Numbered from the stretch's first letter, positions 48,124 to 60,642 are shown. The stretch: DNA of 64,000 nucleotides from Pogostemon cablin (GCA_023678885.1 CM042955.1:21153835-21217834), one strand, 5' to 3'. Notes: generated from the sequence alone by a model not told the origin. Program-made: numbers and translations.

Positions 48124-49476
48124 CTATAATGCGTGAAATTTCACTCTCAACACATTACTAAGTCCAAAAGGCATCACCACAAACTTATAATGCCCATAAC
48201 GTGTTCTAAAAGCAGTCTTCGAAGTGTCGTTTTTCTTAATTCGCACTTGATGATATCCAGACCTCAGATCTATCTTGGAAAATACACTAGCACCGCCCAG
48301 TTGATCAAATAGATCCTCAATCCTTGTCAATGGATACTTATTCTTGATGGTAAGTTTATTCAGTTCTTGATAATCGATACACATCCTAAACGAACTATCT
48401 TTCTTCTTTACGAACAAAACAGGTGCTCCCCAGGGTGAAACACTAGGGTGTATAAAACCCAAATCCAAGAGTTCTTGTAATTGGATCTTCAATTCTTGCA
48501 ACTCCTTTGGTGCCATTCGATAAGGTTCTTTTGAGACTGGTGCTGCTCCCGGTACTAGATCGATTGTAAATTCTACTTGCCTTTCGGGTGGCAATCCTGG
48601 TAAATCTTCTGGAAATACATCTTCGTATTCCCGCACAACAAGAACATCTTTTACGCTCATCCTTTCGCCTTTACTTTCCACGATGTTCACTAAGAATGCT
48701 TGACATCCATCCTTCTTCATTATTTTGATCGCTTTCATTGCCGTTATTACTCGCGGTACTACTCCAGCTTTTGCTCCGTGAAATGTAAGCTTCTTATCTC
48801 CTTGGAGTTGGAAACGTACTTCTTTTTCACGACATCTTATTACAGCATGATTAGCTCTAAGCCAATCCATCCCTAAAATTACATCAAAGTCTTTCATCTC
48901 AATTATGTGAAGGTCTGCAAGTAGGACTCTGTCATTTATCCCTATCTTCACATTCTTACATAATTTCATGGTTCGGATAGAGTTACCCGAAGGTATACTA
49001 ACTTCAAGAGTTGACTTGTCTAACTCTTCACAATTATTTTCTACTTTCTTACACATCTCAGCAGATATGAATGAATGAGTGACTCCCGTATCAAAAAGTA
49101 TAAGAGCAGGAGTGTCAAATACTGATAGCATACCTGCCATTGTTTCCGGTTCTTCCTTAGCTTCTTGCTGTGTCATAGCATATGCACGTGCTGGTCTAGC
49201 ACTCGATCCTCCTCCTGCTTTAGTCTTTGGGCATTCTAGTATGGTGTGTCCCGGTTGACGGCATCGATAACATATTCCGGTTTCATATAGGCATGCTCCA
49301 AAGTGATTCTTACCACATTTCGGGCAGGGAGAATTTGTTCCGAGTGGCAGTGGTCCTGATCCTCCTCCGATTTTTATTTGCTTATTCTGAACTTTAGGGT
49401 TTCCTTTTCCGATTCCCGATCCTTCACTTGCGCTTTGCAGGTACGATAATGTGCAAGTTATTTTATTAAATGACAT
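48124..49476 (-). pseudogene. Ty3/Gypsy gag-pol fragment with a long open frame
   Basis: A 450-codon open frame. It carries the CCHC knuckle CYRCRQPGHTILEC, protease LFDTGVTHSFISAEMC (the usual DTGA is DTGV), LGMDWLRANHAVIRC, and RT from PYRMAPKELQELKIQLQELL through IEDLFDQLGGASVFSKIDL to VVMPFGLSN. It then stops abruptly before the catalytic FxDD box. RNase H and integrase are absent. Truncated at both ends, so a dead fragment despite no internal stops. It differs clearly from the Gypsy element at 23.4-32.2 kb. Confidence 0.9.
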
Positions 49477-49479
49477 ATG

Positions 49480-49906
49480 TTACATTTTATGGTATATTTG
49501 GCATGCATATTAATTTTTAACTTTGCAATCATTTAAGTTAACCCACTGAGTGTATTTTAGACGCTCACCCCTTATCAATTTTCAGAACAAGGTTTAGAAG
49601 ATGAAGAGGCTCTTGCAGATGTCACAAGCCCTTAAAAGACTTTATATTATGACTTATATTTTATTATTCTGTTAGAACTTTATTTCAGATACATCATCTG
49701 AACGAACTTGTTTTGGATATTTCACTCTACTCGGGTGAGTAGACGCTTATATGTAATAATCTTTATGCAACTTTTACTTTATTATACTATCGCTTTGGGG
49801 ATTTTTATATTATTTCGCTGTGCATTCTCGACTCCTTTAATATTATATTGGGGAATTTATATCTAGTAGCGTCCCAACCCCATAGCGTAACCCTGGGCGT
49901 TACAAT
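49480..49906 (+). repeat. Probable Gypsy LTR fragment, opposite orientation to the adjacent pol
   Basis: The sequence reads CACTGAGTGTATTTTAGACG and CTCACCCC, then TTTTCAGAACAAGG, and ends GGGCGTTACA. This is similar in layout to chromovirus LTRs, including the plus-strand LTRs at 23.4 and 30.6 kb (CACTGAGCGG, CTCACTCCCC). The pol fragment beside it is on the minus strand. Confidence 0.5.
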
Positions 49907-49910
49907 AAAC

Positions 49911-50055
49911 ATTTGTGTAAATTGGGTTTACGGTGTAAATCTTGTGTGGTCTCCCTTCCAATCCTATATACATTATGTATTGTTAGAGTATTTAAATTAA
50001 AGGGGACCATTGAGTTTACAAAGATTCATGACGTAAATTCGATTTATAAGAGAAT
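49911..50055. mobile_element. Second copy of the intron-2 type fold-back MITE
   Basis: TTGTGTAAATTGGGTTTACG, then AATCCTATATACATTATGTA, matches the arms and centre of the MITE at 1694-1845 in the opposite orientation, with moderate divergence. Confidence 0.6.
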
Positions 50056-50595
50056 AACTCACAAACTATTGCCTCGATTATGTATAGAACCGCGGCATTC
50101 ACATGTTTTATTAATTATTAATTTTTAATAGTGATTATTAATTAACTTTAATTATTAAGTATATAGCATTTTACCACAGTTGTTTTATTTTATTCCTTGG
50201 TTTACAGTTTAGCGTGGTTTATGGTCAATTTTGACTTTAAGATTTATTTATAAAATTAAGGGGATAATTTTAAATTTAGTTTAGTAAGAATTGCTCAATA
50301 CCAAATTAAGGTCTCAAAACTAGCAGATTTAGTTCATAGGAAATTTTCATCAAAATCTGTTAAAAGTTAACGAAATATTCTAAACCATTAACAAGACCAA
50401 AATGGACTATGTATATTTTAATATAAATATAGTAGTTTATAATAATATAAATTAATTCGGAATGGAAATTTTCAAAAATTATGATTATAATATTTTTATG
50501 GGACTAAAACCGCTAGGTGAGGGACTAGTGTATTCCTAGGGACTATAATTGAACTGAAGGAATTTTTATGAGATCAAATGTGATATTTTTCCCAT

Positions 50596-50991
50596 TTTTA
50601 ATAACAATAGTTACTCTTATTAATTAAAATAAAATATTATGCCTTTAAATAGTGCATTACTCGGGAGAACCCTTTTCTAAGTTATTATTTCTCCTTTTAA
50701 TTAAGATGTTAATTTTAAATATATTCATTTCTCTTTTTAAAAGCAAGGCGATGTATTTATTTATAAATTAATAATCCTGTTTTTTTTCTTTAAATAAAAT
50801 TTCAAACTCATGCCATTTTTGTTGTAAAAGAGAAAAACGGGTAACTAAAACGATGAATGATACATTAGGGGTCCAAGCATAATTTATCCAAATATAAATT
50901 AAGGACTAAAATGTAAAAATTACTATTGAACTTTTTCAAGCAGCAAGAACTTGCGCCTCATCAATGGCGGAAGGAATTGAATCTTCAATAC
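50596..50991 (+). repeat. Segmental duplicate B of the JMJ32-like promoter and start
   Basis: Copy of 41997-42371, including leader and ATG (50964) with the first ~10 codons. Similarity stops at AATACAA, so no exon 1 body follows. Upstream bases carry small indels. Confidence 0.85.
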
Positions 50992-51650
50992 AATTTTATG
51001 AACTTTTTCTAAGTATATAATTGTAATTCACCAATTTTTATTTATAATCTATATGCTCACATGATTTAATATTTAATTTTATTGTATTGTATAATATGTT
51101 ATATGTAATTTTTCTTATAATTTTATGACCTATTTTACTCATAGAGTTCAATATTTATCTTTAGAATTTAGCATTAATAGTTGTAATTGATAATAATAAT
51201 AATAATAATATTAATTAATTAATTATAATTAGAAATAATTAAATATTTTAATTAATTAATATTAAATAATTGGTAAGGGCTCTACCTGTAGTAGGCAATA
51301 CATGCTCACTATAATATTTAATGTTTGCAAATATAATACTTACTAATTAATTATAGACTAAAACTTGTTATAGACTAAAACTCCGTGTGTCTAGATAAAC
51401 TTTAGTATTAAATGATAGAGTATATCATTTAGTATAAGGACATGTATCCTTTATTTTTTGAAAAAAATAATTAATAAAGGTGTATATATGTTAGAATAAA
51501 ATATTGTACCCTTATTAATTAAAATATATATCTTTTAGAACAAAATATTATACCCTTTACACAACTTGTGTACCTAAGACACAAAAGAACAACTGTTAAT
51601 TATAATGTTAACAAGTGGACACAATTGTGTCGTGACTCGTGATGTATATA
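50992..51650. other. AT-rich intergenic DNA, nothing recognised
   Basis: Includes a short AAT run at about 51196-51208 and no supported gene. Confidence 0.5.
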
Positions 51651-51868
51651 ACTCCCTCCGTCCCACTCAAAGAGTCTCTTTTTTCCATTTTGGACGTCTC
51701 ACCCAAATAGTCCACTTTCCTTTTTTATATACATGAAACCCACACACACCCACTAATACAATTAAAATATGGGACCCACACTCCCACTAATACAACTACT
51801 CATTACACATTAAATAATAATACTCCTTAATCAACGTTATAGGCGTTCATATCGTGGGACGGAGCGAG
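51651..51868. mobile_element. Stowaway MITE
   Basis: TIRs CTCCCTCCGTCCCACTCAAA and the inverse of CGTGGGACGGAGCGAG; the interior has the CACACCCACTAATACAATTA phrase shared with the element at 61195-61631. Confidence 0.8.
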
Positions 51869-52683
51869 TCTAGGCGTTCATATGGTATTATTCATTTAGT
51901 ATTATTGAGAAGGCAGTACTATATGAGAGAAATCATCGTTAAGTATAACGTTTAACATTTTATCGAGTGATACGCGATTCACATGAGGGCTGTTGATTCA
52001 GTGATTCTTTTTATTTATTTATTTTATTTTTTTATATAGCAAATATTGGACAAAAATTGGAATATTTTAAACCGCGTGCTGACATTTTTTTTAAGAAAAA
52101 GAAAAATCTTTTGAAATAATGTACGAGAAAGGTAAACAATCCTTGTACTTTAATTTCTAATAGTGAATTTTTTTTTCTTTACCGATTAAAAAATAAAAAA
52201 CACTACTGTAACAAAATTATTTTAACTCAAACAACCATAATTTAGTTGCTAGGATTTAATATTTAATAAATTCAAAACACTCATTTATTGCATGAATTTG
52301 GAAGCAACCCTCAGCTGGTTTTAATTATTTGTTCCAAGAAAATAATAAAATATTGCTCCTAACATAAATATAATCAACATCATAAATAAAGATGTATAAC
52401 AACTCTATCATTTAACTATTTTTTTTGCAAGAACTCTATCATTTAACTTAAACAACAATATAACTTAAATTTATATAATGATATATTTACGTTCTTTATT
52501 GCAAACTTTAATTTAGATTCCATTCAATCATGTGAAGTCGCCTGACATCTTGATGTAGTGTGAACATTTATATTATTAGATAGCTTGATAGACACATGCA
52601 TGTGAATGTTATTTAATTATAAGTTTTTTACTCCCAAAGTGGCACAATTAATGTTGACCTTAACTTTTTTTAGTTAAAATATT
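51869..52683. other. AT-rich intergenic DNA, nothing recognised
   Basis: No supported feature. Confidence 0.5.
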
Positions 52684-52957
52684 GGATTAATTACAAATAA
52701 AGTCCTGACCTTGATTGCAAATAAATCTAAATCTTCGAAAATTTGCAAATAAATACCTCACTTTAAAGTCTTTTTGCAACAAGAACTACCGGGCAGCGGG
52801 AGGCTTACGGACAAGTCAGCGACCGGGCAGGCCTCCCGCTGCTCGGTGGTCCTTTTTGCAAAATGACTTTAAAGTGAGGTACTTTTTTACAAATTTCCAA
52901 AGGTTTAGACTTATTCGCAATTAAAATAAAAGTTGAGACTTTATTTGCAATTAACCC
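52684..52957. mobile_element. Mutator-type fold-back MITE forming a near-complete hairpin
   Basis: The left end GGATTAATTACAAATAAAGTC pairs with the right end, and similarity continues through TACCTCACTTTAAAGTC and GGGCAGCGGGAGGC, leaving only a short loop near 52815. TAAAATATT is duplicated at 52675-52683 and 52958-52966 (9 bp). The stem exceeds 100 bp with a GC-rich tip. No ORF of note. Confidence 0.85.
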
Positions 52958-53050
52958 TAAAATATTTTGCATGTGGAATTTTTTAAATTAGTGAGCACGT
53001 GGTGCTGAGGTATGGTGAATCCAGAATTATGAATATAGGGATACGATATA

Positions 53051-53250
53051 CTCCCTCCGTCCGGTTCTAAGGTATTTATTTGTTTTTTACACGTGAATTA
53101 AGGAGTATTATTTTTATATGTAAAGTGGGTAGTTGTATTAGAGAGAAGTTGTGGGCCATATTATGTACTTTTTTACTAAATAGGGGAAATGAATACATTT
53201 GAAACGGACACAGAAAATAATAAAATGGATACCTTAGAAGCGGACGTTAT
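53051..53250. mobile_element. Stowaway/mariner-like MITE
   Basis: Left TIR CTCCCTCCGTCCGGTTCTAA; the right end, inverted, reads GTCCGCTTCTAAGGTATCCA. The right terminus is eroded. Confidence 0.7.
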
Positions 53251-53954
53251 TATACTTGTTCGTGTCCTCGAGGACATAACATATTTGTCGTGCCATTAAT
53301 TTTCTCCTTCGTACTACAAAGTATCATTTCTTTAAAAGTTTGTATAAGTCTCATATCTAAATAATAACCTGAAATGTTATTAAAAATTACAAAATATGCT
53401 ATTTCTTTAGAGTAAAATATGATGAATCACAAAGGTAAAATATATTATGAAATATAAAGGTAATATTATAATTAGATCATATTAATTAATAGTAAATTCT
53501 AAATATAAATATGAAACTCTAAAAGTAAAATAAAATATGAGCCACACAAGGAGACATGAACCACAAAGTTAATTCATAGAGTATAATTATCTTTTAATTA
53601 TAAAAAAAATAAAAATAAAATTAATGGAGCCAATTCCATATAGTATGTGCCATAATTGACAAAAAAAAAATCCAATCATTTAAACAATAATGAATTCTAA
53701 CCCCGCCCTTAATCCTACTCAATTTAATTTCCAAACTCCAAAGATAAAAACATTGGTAATTAATTACTACAACCGCATAACGCAATTTCCTAACCACTTT
53801 CACACTACTTTAACCAAATAGCATTCTCAGTTTCACACCTAAATCCCTTTTTTTTTTTCAATATATATTTAAGGAAATCTGAAAAATACGCTCATGCTAG
53901 ATTAAAATACTCAAATTTCGTCGCAGTTATTTACAACAATTACAAATGCATTAA
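53251..53954. other. AT-rich intergenic DNA, nothing recognised
   Basis: No supported feature. Confidence 0.5.
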
Positions 53955-54330
53955 TTTTTTTGGAAGGAAAAAATAAATATTATTAGAAGTACTAGAAGTA
54001 CTCAATGGATCAGAAGTTACAGGTTTACAAAACAACATAACACCAATAAATGTGAAGAGAGACCCCCAATTACTTACAACACATTTTGGGGTTGTTACAC
54101 CAATTTAAAAATGATAAAACACTATAATGTGTATAGAAAATGCACCATGATTTGATTCTAATTTCCTCAAACGTCTTTCCTGGATTGATTTCCCTATTTT
54201 CAAATATTTTCTTGTTCCCGGCATTCCAAATGACCAAGCTGCACAACACCAAATGCATTCAATAATGTATTTTTTTCGTTTCGTACCTAGCACGCCAGAA
54301 TGTTGTAGAATGGTGTTCGGGTTGCTTCAA
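53955..54330 (-). pseudogene. LINE ORF2 3'-end relic
   Basis: Minus-strand frames give VIWNAGNKKIFENREINPG and FEEIRIKSWCIFYTHYSV, typical of the C-terminal tail of plant L1-type reverse transcriptase ORFs, with one frameshift (54070-54258 against 54105-54293). The T-rich start on the plus strand would be the poly(A) end. Confidence 0.55.
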
Positions 54331-54564
54331 ACTACGGTGTTATGTGCTAATAAGTTTATGTGATGAATAAATGAAGAGTAATTAGCACTTTTGGTCCCAA
54401 AGAATACGTTTATACTCTATAAAATGATTTCGATACATTAAAAACATTATTTAAGGACTAAGCATGCGAAAAAAAAATTCTTTTAAGACTAATTAATTTG
54501 CAATTTTATAAATTAATGAAATCAATTGTGCAAGGAAAAAATTCTTTGATACTAAAAGAAAAAG

Positions 54565-55156
54565 TCTTGTGAAACTTAAGTAAGATCTTATTGTACCTCT
54601 CAAGAACTCACACACTTGTTTATTGATCACTCACGTTTCACTCTAAATTGGTTGTTTTAAAACGAAAAGAAATAAAAACGATCAACACAAAGATGTATAG
54701 TGGTTCGGCGTAAGCCTACATCCACTTTCTTGAGGAGAAGAAATCACTATGATGGTGATGAAGATTACACACTTACAAGCACTCAATTAACCCTAATTCT
54801 TAAGCTTGAAAACTGATGAAGATGTGAAGAAGATGATGTGAGGAAGATGATGTAACTGATCGATCTTTCTTCCTTATATAAATGTGTATCCAATGCTTGG
54901 ATACCCTCTCAGCCAATCAGAAACGGAGCATGTTAAATCCGTTATAACTAACTAATCTAACCAACTAAGTGATGCTTCCAGCTGCTTTCCACTGCCATGT
55001 CATCAATCCAATCTCCTAGCTTACTCACCAATCCAACGGCTGATCCTACCTATGCATGCAATCCTTTGCATGCTCATTTAACCACTGTATGACCTCCACG
55101 TAGCATGATGCTAGTTCTCATGCAAACACACACACATGCAAGTCTACATCTCCATA
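54565..55156 (-). repeat. 3' LTR of the minus-strand Copia element
   Basis: 592 bp; its start has mutated from TGTGGAG to TATGGAG. A TATA-like ATTTATATAAGG lies at about 54868-54880 on the minus strand. Confidence 0.88.
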
Positions 55157-55248
55157 AATCTCCACCTTAGACCTTGCATCACCATACTAGAACTTATCTT
55201 CTCCACCTTGCTGCTATTTCTAGGTAGCAGCTACCTTCCCTTCCTTGC

Positions 55249-56601
55249 TTAACTCAACTGAACCAATTGCTTACACAACTCATACTTATGAACTGATAAA
55301 GCCTTTGTGAACATGTCAGCTGGATTCTCAGTAGTTTTGATCTTCTTGACACTCACTACACCATTATCTATCATGTCCCTTATGAAATATAACCTCACAT
55401 CAATGTGTTTGGTTCTCTCATGATACCCCTGATGCTTGGAGAGGTGCACTGCACTCTGATTGTCACAATACAACTCAACTGAATCTTGCTGGACTCCAAA
55501 TTCACTCAGTATACCAGTCAGCCATACTCCATCTTTGATTGCTTCTGTGAGAGCAACAAACTCTGCTTCTGTAGTTGATAGGGCCACTATATGTTGATGT
55601 GTTGCCTTCCAACTTACTGCAGTACCAAATAAGTTGAATACATAACCAGTAAGTGACTTTCTAGTATCAAGATTTGTTGCATAATCAGCATCAACATATC
55701 CAACTACTGCCTTATCCCATGTTGCCTTTTTCTGAAATCTCAAGCCTGTTGTGATAGTCCCTTTCACATACCTTAGTGCCCATTTCACTGAATCCCAATG
55801 TAGTGACCCTGGATTGCTCATAAACCTACTGATCATGCTCATCACATAAGCTAAGTCTGGCCTGCAACATACCATTGCATACATCAAACTGCCAATAGCA
55901 CTAGCATAGGGTATTTTGCTCATCTTAATCTTCTCTTGATCTGTCTGAGGAGCTTGAAGCAGTGACAGACTCACTCCTTGCTTTGCTGGTGTTGTTACTG
56001 ATTTACTGAGATTCATATTGTATCTCTTCAGCACTTTGTCCAAGTATGATTGCTGGAATAACTTTAACTCTCCAGCTAATCTATTTCTTTCAATCTGCAT
56101 TCCAAGGATCATCTTTGCTTCCCCTAGATCCTTCATATCAAACTCCTGCTTAAGTAAGACTTTTACTTCATCTATACCAGCTTGATTCTTACAAGCTATA
56201 AGGATATCATCTACATGCAACAATAAGTATGTATAACATCATTTCTTGCATCTAATATAAACACAACTGTCATGTAAATTCCTGCTGAATCCATTTGATG
56301 TAATGTAATCATCAAACTTCAAATACCACTGCCTTGGGCTCTGCTTCAGACCATATAATGATTTCAATAGTAAACAAGCCTTACTGTCAGCGCCTTCTAC
56401 ACTTACACCATCTGGAATTTTCATGTAAATGTCTTCTTTTAAGTCTCCATGCAAGAAAGCTGTAGTAACATCCATCTGATGTAACTCAAGGTCAAACTGA
56501 GTCACTAATCCCAATAGAATCCTGATAGAACAATGCTTAACAACAGGTGAGAATATCTCATTATAATCTACACCTTCTTTCTGTGAGAAACCCCTTGCCA
56601 C
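55249..56601 (-). pseudogene. Copia RT and RNase H, broken
   Basis: RT begins ARGFSQKEGVDYNEIFSPVV, with HQMDVTTAFLHGDLKEDIYM and LKSLYGLKQSPRQW. The catalytic box reads LHVDDILIA, so the usual Tyr of YVDD is His. RNase H follows: VVGYVDADYATNLDTRKSLT, ALSTTEAEFVALTEA and DNQSAVHLSKHQGYHERTKH, ending in ENPADMFTKAL. A stop near 56237 and another near 56625 interrupt the frame. Confidence 0.9.
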
Positions 56602-56625
56602 AAGCCTTTCCTTGTACCTAACACC

Positions 56626-57669
56626 TCATTCTTTACTTGTAACAGGCTTCTTCTTGTAAATCCAGTTACAACTTACTAACTTCTTGTTCTTTGGTCTTTC
56701 AACAATCTGCCAAGTCTTGTTCTTATGTAAAGATAGTAACTCTTCTTCCATAGCAACTATCCACTTGCTATTCTCACTCCCCGATATAGCTTCATCATAT
56801 GTTCTTGGCTCATAGTTTTCTATATCAGATGCAACATACAATGCATATGATACTATATCAGCATCCATGTATCTTACTGGAGCCTTGATCTGTTTTCTTA
56901 ATCTATCTCTGACAAGCTGATAAGTGCTCAAGTCATATCTGGAACTTGATGAACCAGGTGAGCTTTCTTCACTATTCTGACTAGCAATATTGTTGTCCTG
57001 TTGTGAGTCTTTTCTTGCTTGCTCCACCAGAGGCTCATCAGTATCTGTAGTGATAGTTACTACAGAGTTTCTTTCAACTAATGGCATCACTTTCTCATTG
57101 AATGTGACATCTCTGCTAATAGCTTATGTCTTGCTATGAACATCTTCTTGATCTTGTGAAGTGTTCAACTGGCCAGAGACTACTGACCCTTCAAGGAAGT
57201 AAAGATCAGAGCTCTTAACACCCCTCATTACTACTGAATTTCCTTTCATGATGGTGAGTATACCTTTCTTCACATAGTACTCACATCCCAGAGTGTCTAA
57301 CATACCTAATGATATCAAATTTCTTCTCAATCCTGGTACATATCTCACATTTGTGAGCAGCTTTATGGTTCCATCAAACATTTTAAATTTGACAGAGCCA
57401 ATACCCTCAATCTTGATGGCTTGATCATTGCCTAACAAGACTGATCCCTCATGATATGGTTTTAATTTAGTAAACCAATCTTTAACTGATGTCATATGAA
57501 AAGTGCAGCCTGAATCTAACACCCACTGATCTGACACTTGAGCAGAACCAACAACAAAAGCTTCAATGTAATCTTTATCTTTATTACCTTTGTTTTCAGT
57601 TACCTGATTGACATGGATTCTTTGATTTCCACCTTTTCTGCAATCTTCCTTGCCACCATAGCTTTCCAC
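56626..57669 (-). pseudogene. Copia protease joined directly to the pre-RT segment
   Basis: The protease WVLDSGCTFHMTSVKDW and the GAG-pre-integrase lead-in (RYVPGLRRNLISLGMLDTLG) run to about 57124. After one stop the frame continues with AISRDVTFNEKVMPL, which in intact Copia elements follows the integrase. The zinc-binding and D-D-E integrase core is therefore deleted. Confidence 0.88.
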
Positions 57670-58431
57670 TTATGACATTGCTTCTTGAAATGACCAGGTT
57701 TGTTGCAGTGGAAGCAGTTATTGTTCTCTTCATCTACTGATGTACTCTGATTCCCTTTTTCTTATTTCTTCTTATCAGAACCACTCTTCTTATCATTCTT
57801 GTTCCACTTGTTCTGTTTGTTGGCAACAAGACCTTCACCTGCAACTGTATTATCTGATGTCTTATGGAGCGCCTTTGCTTTGATTGCAAGAATCACTTGC
57901 TTCAGAGAGATTGATACAATATTCCCATATAGTAGTGTATCTCTCAATCCTTCAAAAGATTTAGGAAGAGCTGACATTAGTATGACAACCTTATCTTCAC
58001 TTGACAGTGCTACATCAATATTTTCTAAATCATCTATGTTCTTATTGAAATCATCTAATTGACTTAGAATAGACTTATCTTCTGATACTTTGAAGGAATA
58101 GAGCTTCTGTTTTATGTACAACCGATTTGCCAAGGTCTTCACCATGTAAAGATCAGCAAGTTTCTTCCACATATCTCTTGCTGTTACTTCTTTTGAGACT
58201 TCTCTCAAAGCTTTGTCACCTAAGCATAATATGATTGCACTCCTGGCCTTTGATTGTTGCTCTTGATTAGCAGCTTATGCAACTGCATCCACAGCAGCTG
58301 CTTGATTTTCAGGGAGTGGTTGAATTGCACTGGAAAGCCCTTGTTGGATTAGTATGGCCTCCATTTTCATCCTCCACAGACTGAAGTCGACCTTCTCTGT
58401 AAATTTCTCCACATCAAACCTGGTTGTCACC
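57670..58431 (-). pseudogene. Copia gag, broken
   Basis: Starts MVTTRFDVEKFTEKVDFSLW, then the UBN2-type core (DMWKKLADLYMVKTLANRLY, LPKSFEGLRDTLLYG). Stops occur near 58274 and 57760, followed by a CCHC knuckle CFHCNKPGHFKKQC at about 57670-57715. Confidence 0.88.
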
Positions 58432-58475
58432 ATGATTCTTCCCTCTGAACTGACTACTTGTGGCTGCTTCTCTTT

Positions 58476-58491
58476 CCCATAGACGGCGCCA
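58476..58491 (-). other. Primer binding site of the minus-strand Copia element
   Basis: Minus-strand TGGCGCCGTCTATGGG, just inside the 5' LTR. Confidence 0.7.
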
Positions 58492-58493
58492 CT

Positions 58494-59099
58494 TCTTGTG
58501 AAACTTAAGCAAGATCTTGTTGTACCTCTCAATAACTCACACACTTATTTGTTGATCACTCACGTTTCACTCCGAATTGATTATTTTAAAACGAAAAGAA
58601 ATGAAAACGATCAATACAAAGATGTATAGTGGTTCGGCGTAAGCCTACATCCACTTTCTTGAGGAGAAGAAATCACTATGATAGTGATGAAGATTACACA
58701 CTTACAAACACTCAATTAACCCTATTCTTAAGCTTGAAAACTGATGAAGATGTGAAGAAGATGATGTGAGGAAGATGATGTAACTAATCGATCTTTCTTT
58801 CTTCTTATAGGAATGTGTATCCAATGTTTGGATACCCTCTCAGCCAATCAGAAACGGAGCATGTTAAATCAGTTATAACTAACTAATCTAACCAACTAAG
58901 TGATGCTTCCAGCTGCTTCCTCTCTGATGATTTCCACTGCCATGTCAATAATCCAATCTCCTAGCTTACTCACCAATCCAACGGCTGATCCTACCTATAC
59001 ATGCAATCTTTTGCATGCTCATTTAACCACTGTATGACCTCCACGTAGCATGATGCTAGTTCTCATGCAAACACACACATGCAAGTCTACATCTCCACA
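58494..59099 (-). repeat. 5' LTR of the minus-strand Copia element
   Basis: 606 bp, closely similar to 54565-55156, starting TGTGGAGATG on the minus strand. Confidence 0.9.
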
Positions 59100-60230
59100 A
59101 AAAGTATCAGGAATATTTTGTAAAGTATGCGTGTTCCATGAGACTAAAAGTATTAATTTCTCAATAAGAGATGATGAAGCTTGGAGAGGTCATGGAGATG
59201 TAATGTCTTAGGAAAGCTCAAATTTGAACATCCTCTACAAAAGTTAATTTTATGAGATGAGGAGCGAATGTTGGAAATACCATATGTATATCGTGCAATG
59301 ATGCTGATGAAACCAAGAAATATCTTTTCTTTTGACGGACTTTGACATATTCGATTTCATTTTTATATATGAAGAATTAATAAATCAATTATTATTCTTT
59401 TGAATGAAACGTTTAATCAAGCAACATTAATATACTTTTTAGGTACTAAGAAAAGTGGATTTTTCTTATGCATTGTGACTCCGGGAGAAGGATCCGTATC
59501 AATGTCTTGTGCCCGAATCCCGGGTGGCATTTCCCAATTGAAATAGTAGAGAAGGTTTGCAGCGGCTAGCTCTACATTAGCTAGCCCGAACATCATTCCG
59601 GGGCAGATTCTTCGACCCGATCCAAATGGAAGTACGCTAAAGTCTTGACCTTTTATGTCAATATCATCGTTCAAGAATCTCTCGGGTCGGAAGTCATCCG
59701 GATCTCCCCAATGCTCGGGATCCCTTGCGATTGCCCACGCGTTGACATAAACTACTGTTTTGGGTTGAATTTCATAGCCTTGTAGAGTGCATGTTTGTAT
59801 GGTTTCCCTTGCCACAAGCAGTGGAAATGGAGGGTGCAATCTCAAAGTCTCTTTCACTACTGCTTTTAAGTATGGAAGTTTGGCCAAATCATCTTCGTCT
59901 ACCCTACCCTTTTGGCCTACCAAGTTTCTGAGTTCTGCTTGCACTTCTTCCATTGCTTTGGGTGCTTTGATCAGAGACGTCATGATCCAAACGATTGTGG
60001 CCGCACTCGTGTCAGCTCCTCCCAGTAATACGTTCTACATACAAACAAATGAAGATCAATATCATAATCCTTCTGTTTGATGATAAGATATCATGTTGTC
60101 ATTTTGAGTCCTCAATCCCTTTTGAATTGAAAAAATACCACACTCTTGGCTCCACACATCACACTAATACAACAAACACATCTTATATAGTATAATAATA
60201 CTATTTGATCAACATGCTAAAAACAAATGG

Positions 60231-60600
60231 CACTACAAAAAAGTTTTTTTTTACTGACAGAATTTACCAATGAAGTTCAAGTAATTATCAATGGTTGACA
60301 ACAAAAATTATATTTTTCTTTTAGCAATTGAATGCCAACAGATTTATTCTATTTTTACTAATGGAATAAAATTAATTGCTATTTACCGACGGAATCATTA
60401 TGTAAATTATCAAAGAATTATTAGCCACGACTTACCAATGAAATTATTTACCAACGGATCCGTTGTTTAAAATTTATCAACCACCATTTTACCAACGAAT
60501 TCTGCTGTTAATTAGTTGGTAAACGAATTTAACAATAAAGTTAAGGTTTTTACCAATGGAACATTTCATTGATAAAAAAAAATTTAGCGGTATCATTATA
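60231..60600. mobile_element. CACTA-like terminal fragment in the P450 intron
   Basis: Starts CACTACAAAAAA, followed by many subterminal variants of TTACCAATGGA, TTACCGACGGAA and TACCAACGGA. The opposite end is not seen nearby. Confidence 0.5.
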
Positions 60601-60642
60601 CAAATAGAAAATGGAAATTATGACTAAATATTTAGTTAAATA

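Larger units (their letters stand above)
54565..59099 (-). mobile_element. Ty1/Copia element lacking integrase
   Basis: The two LTRs, 54565-55156 (3') and 58494-59099 (5'), run on the minus strand from TGTGGAGATG to TTTCACAAGA. AAAAG stands outside both ends (54560-54564 and 59100-59104). On the minus strand a primer site TGGCGCCGTCTATGGG follows the 5' LTR, and a purine-rich AAGGTGGAGA precedes the 3' LTR. The 4.5 kb total is shorter than usual because the integrase region is missing. The LTR end CACAAGA is non-canonical; if the LTR ends at CACA, the duplication would not match. Confidence 0.9.
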
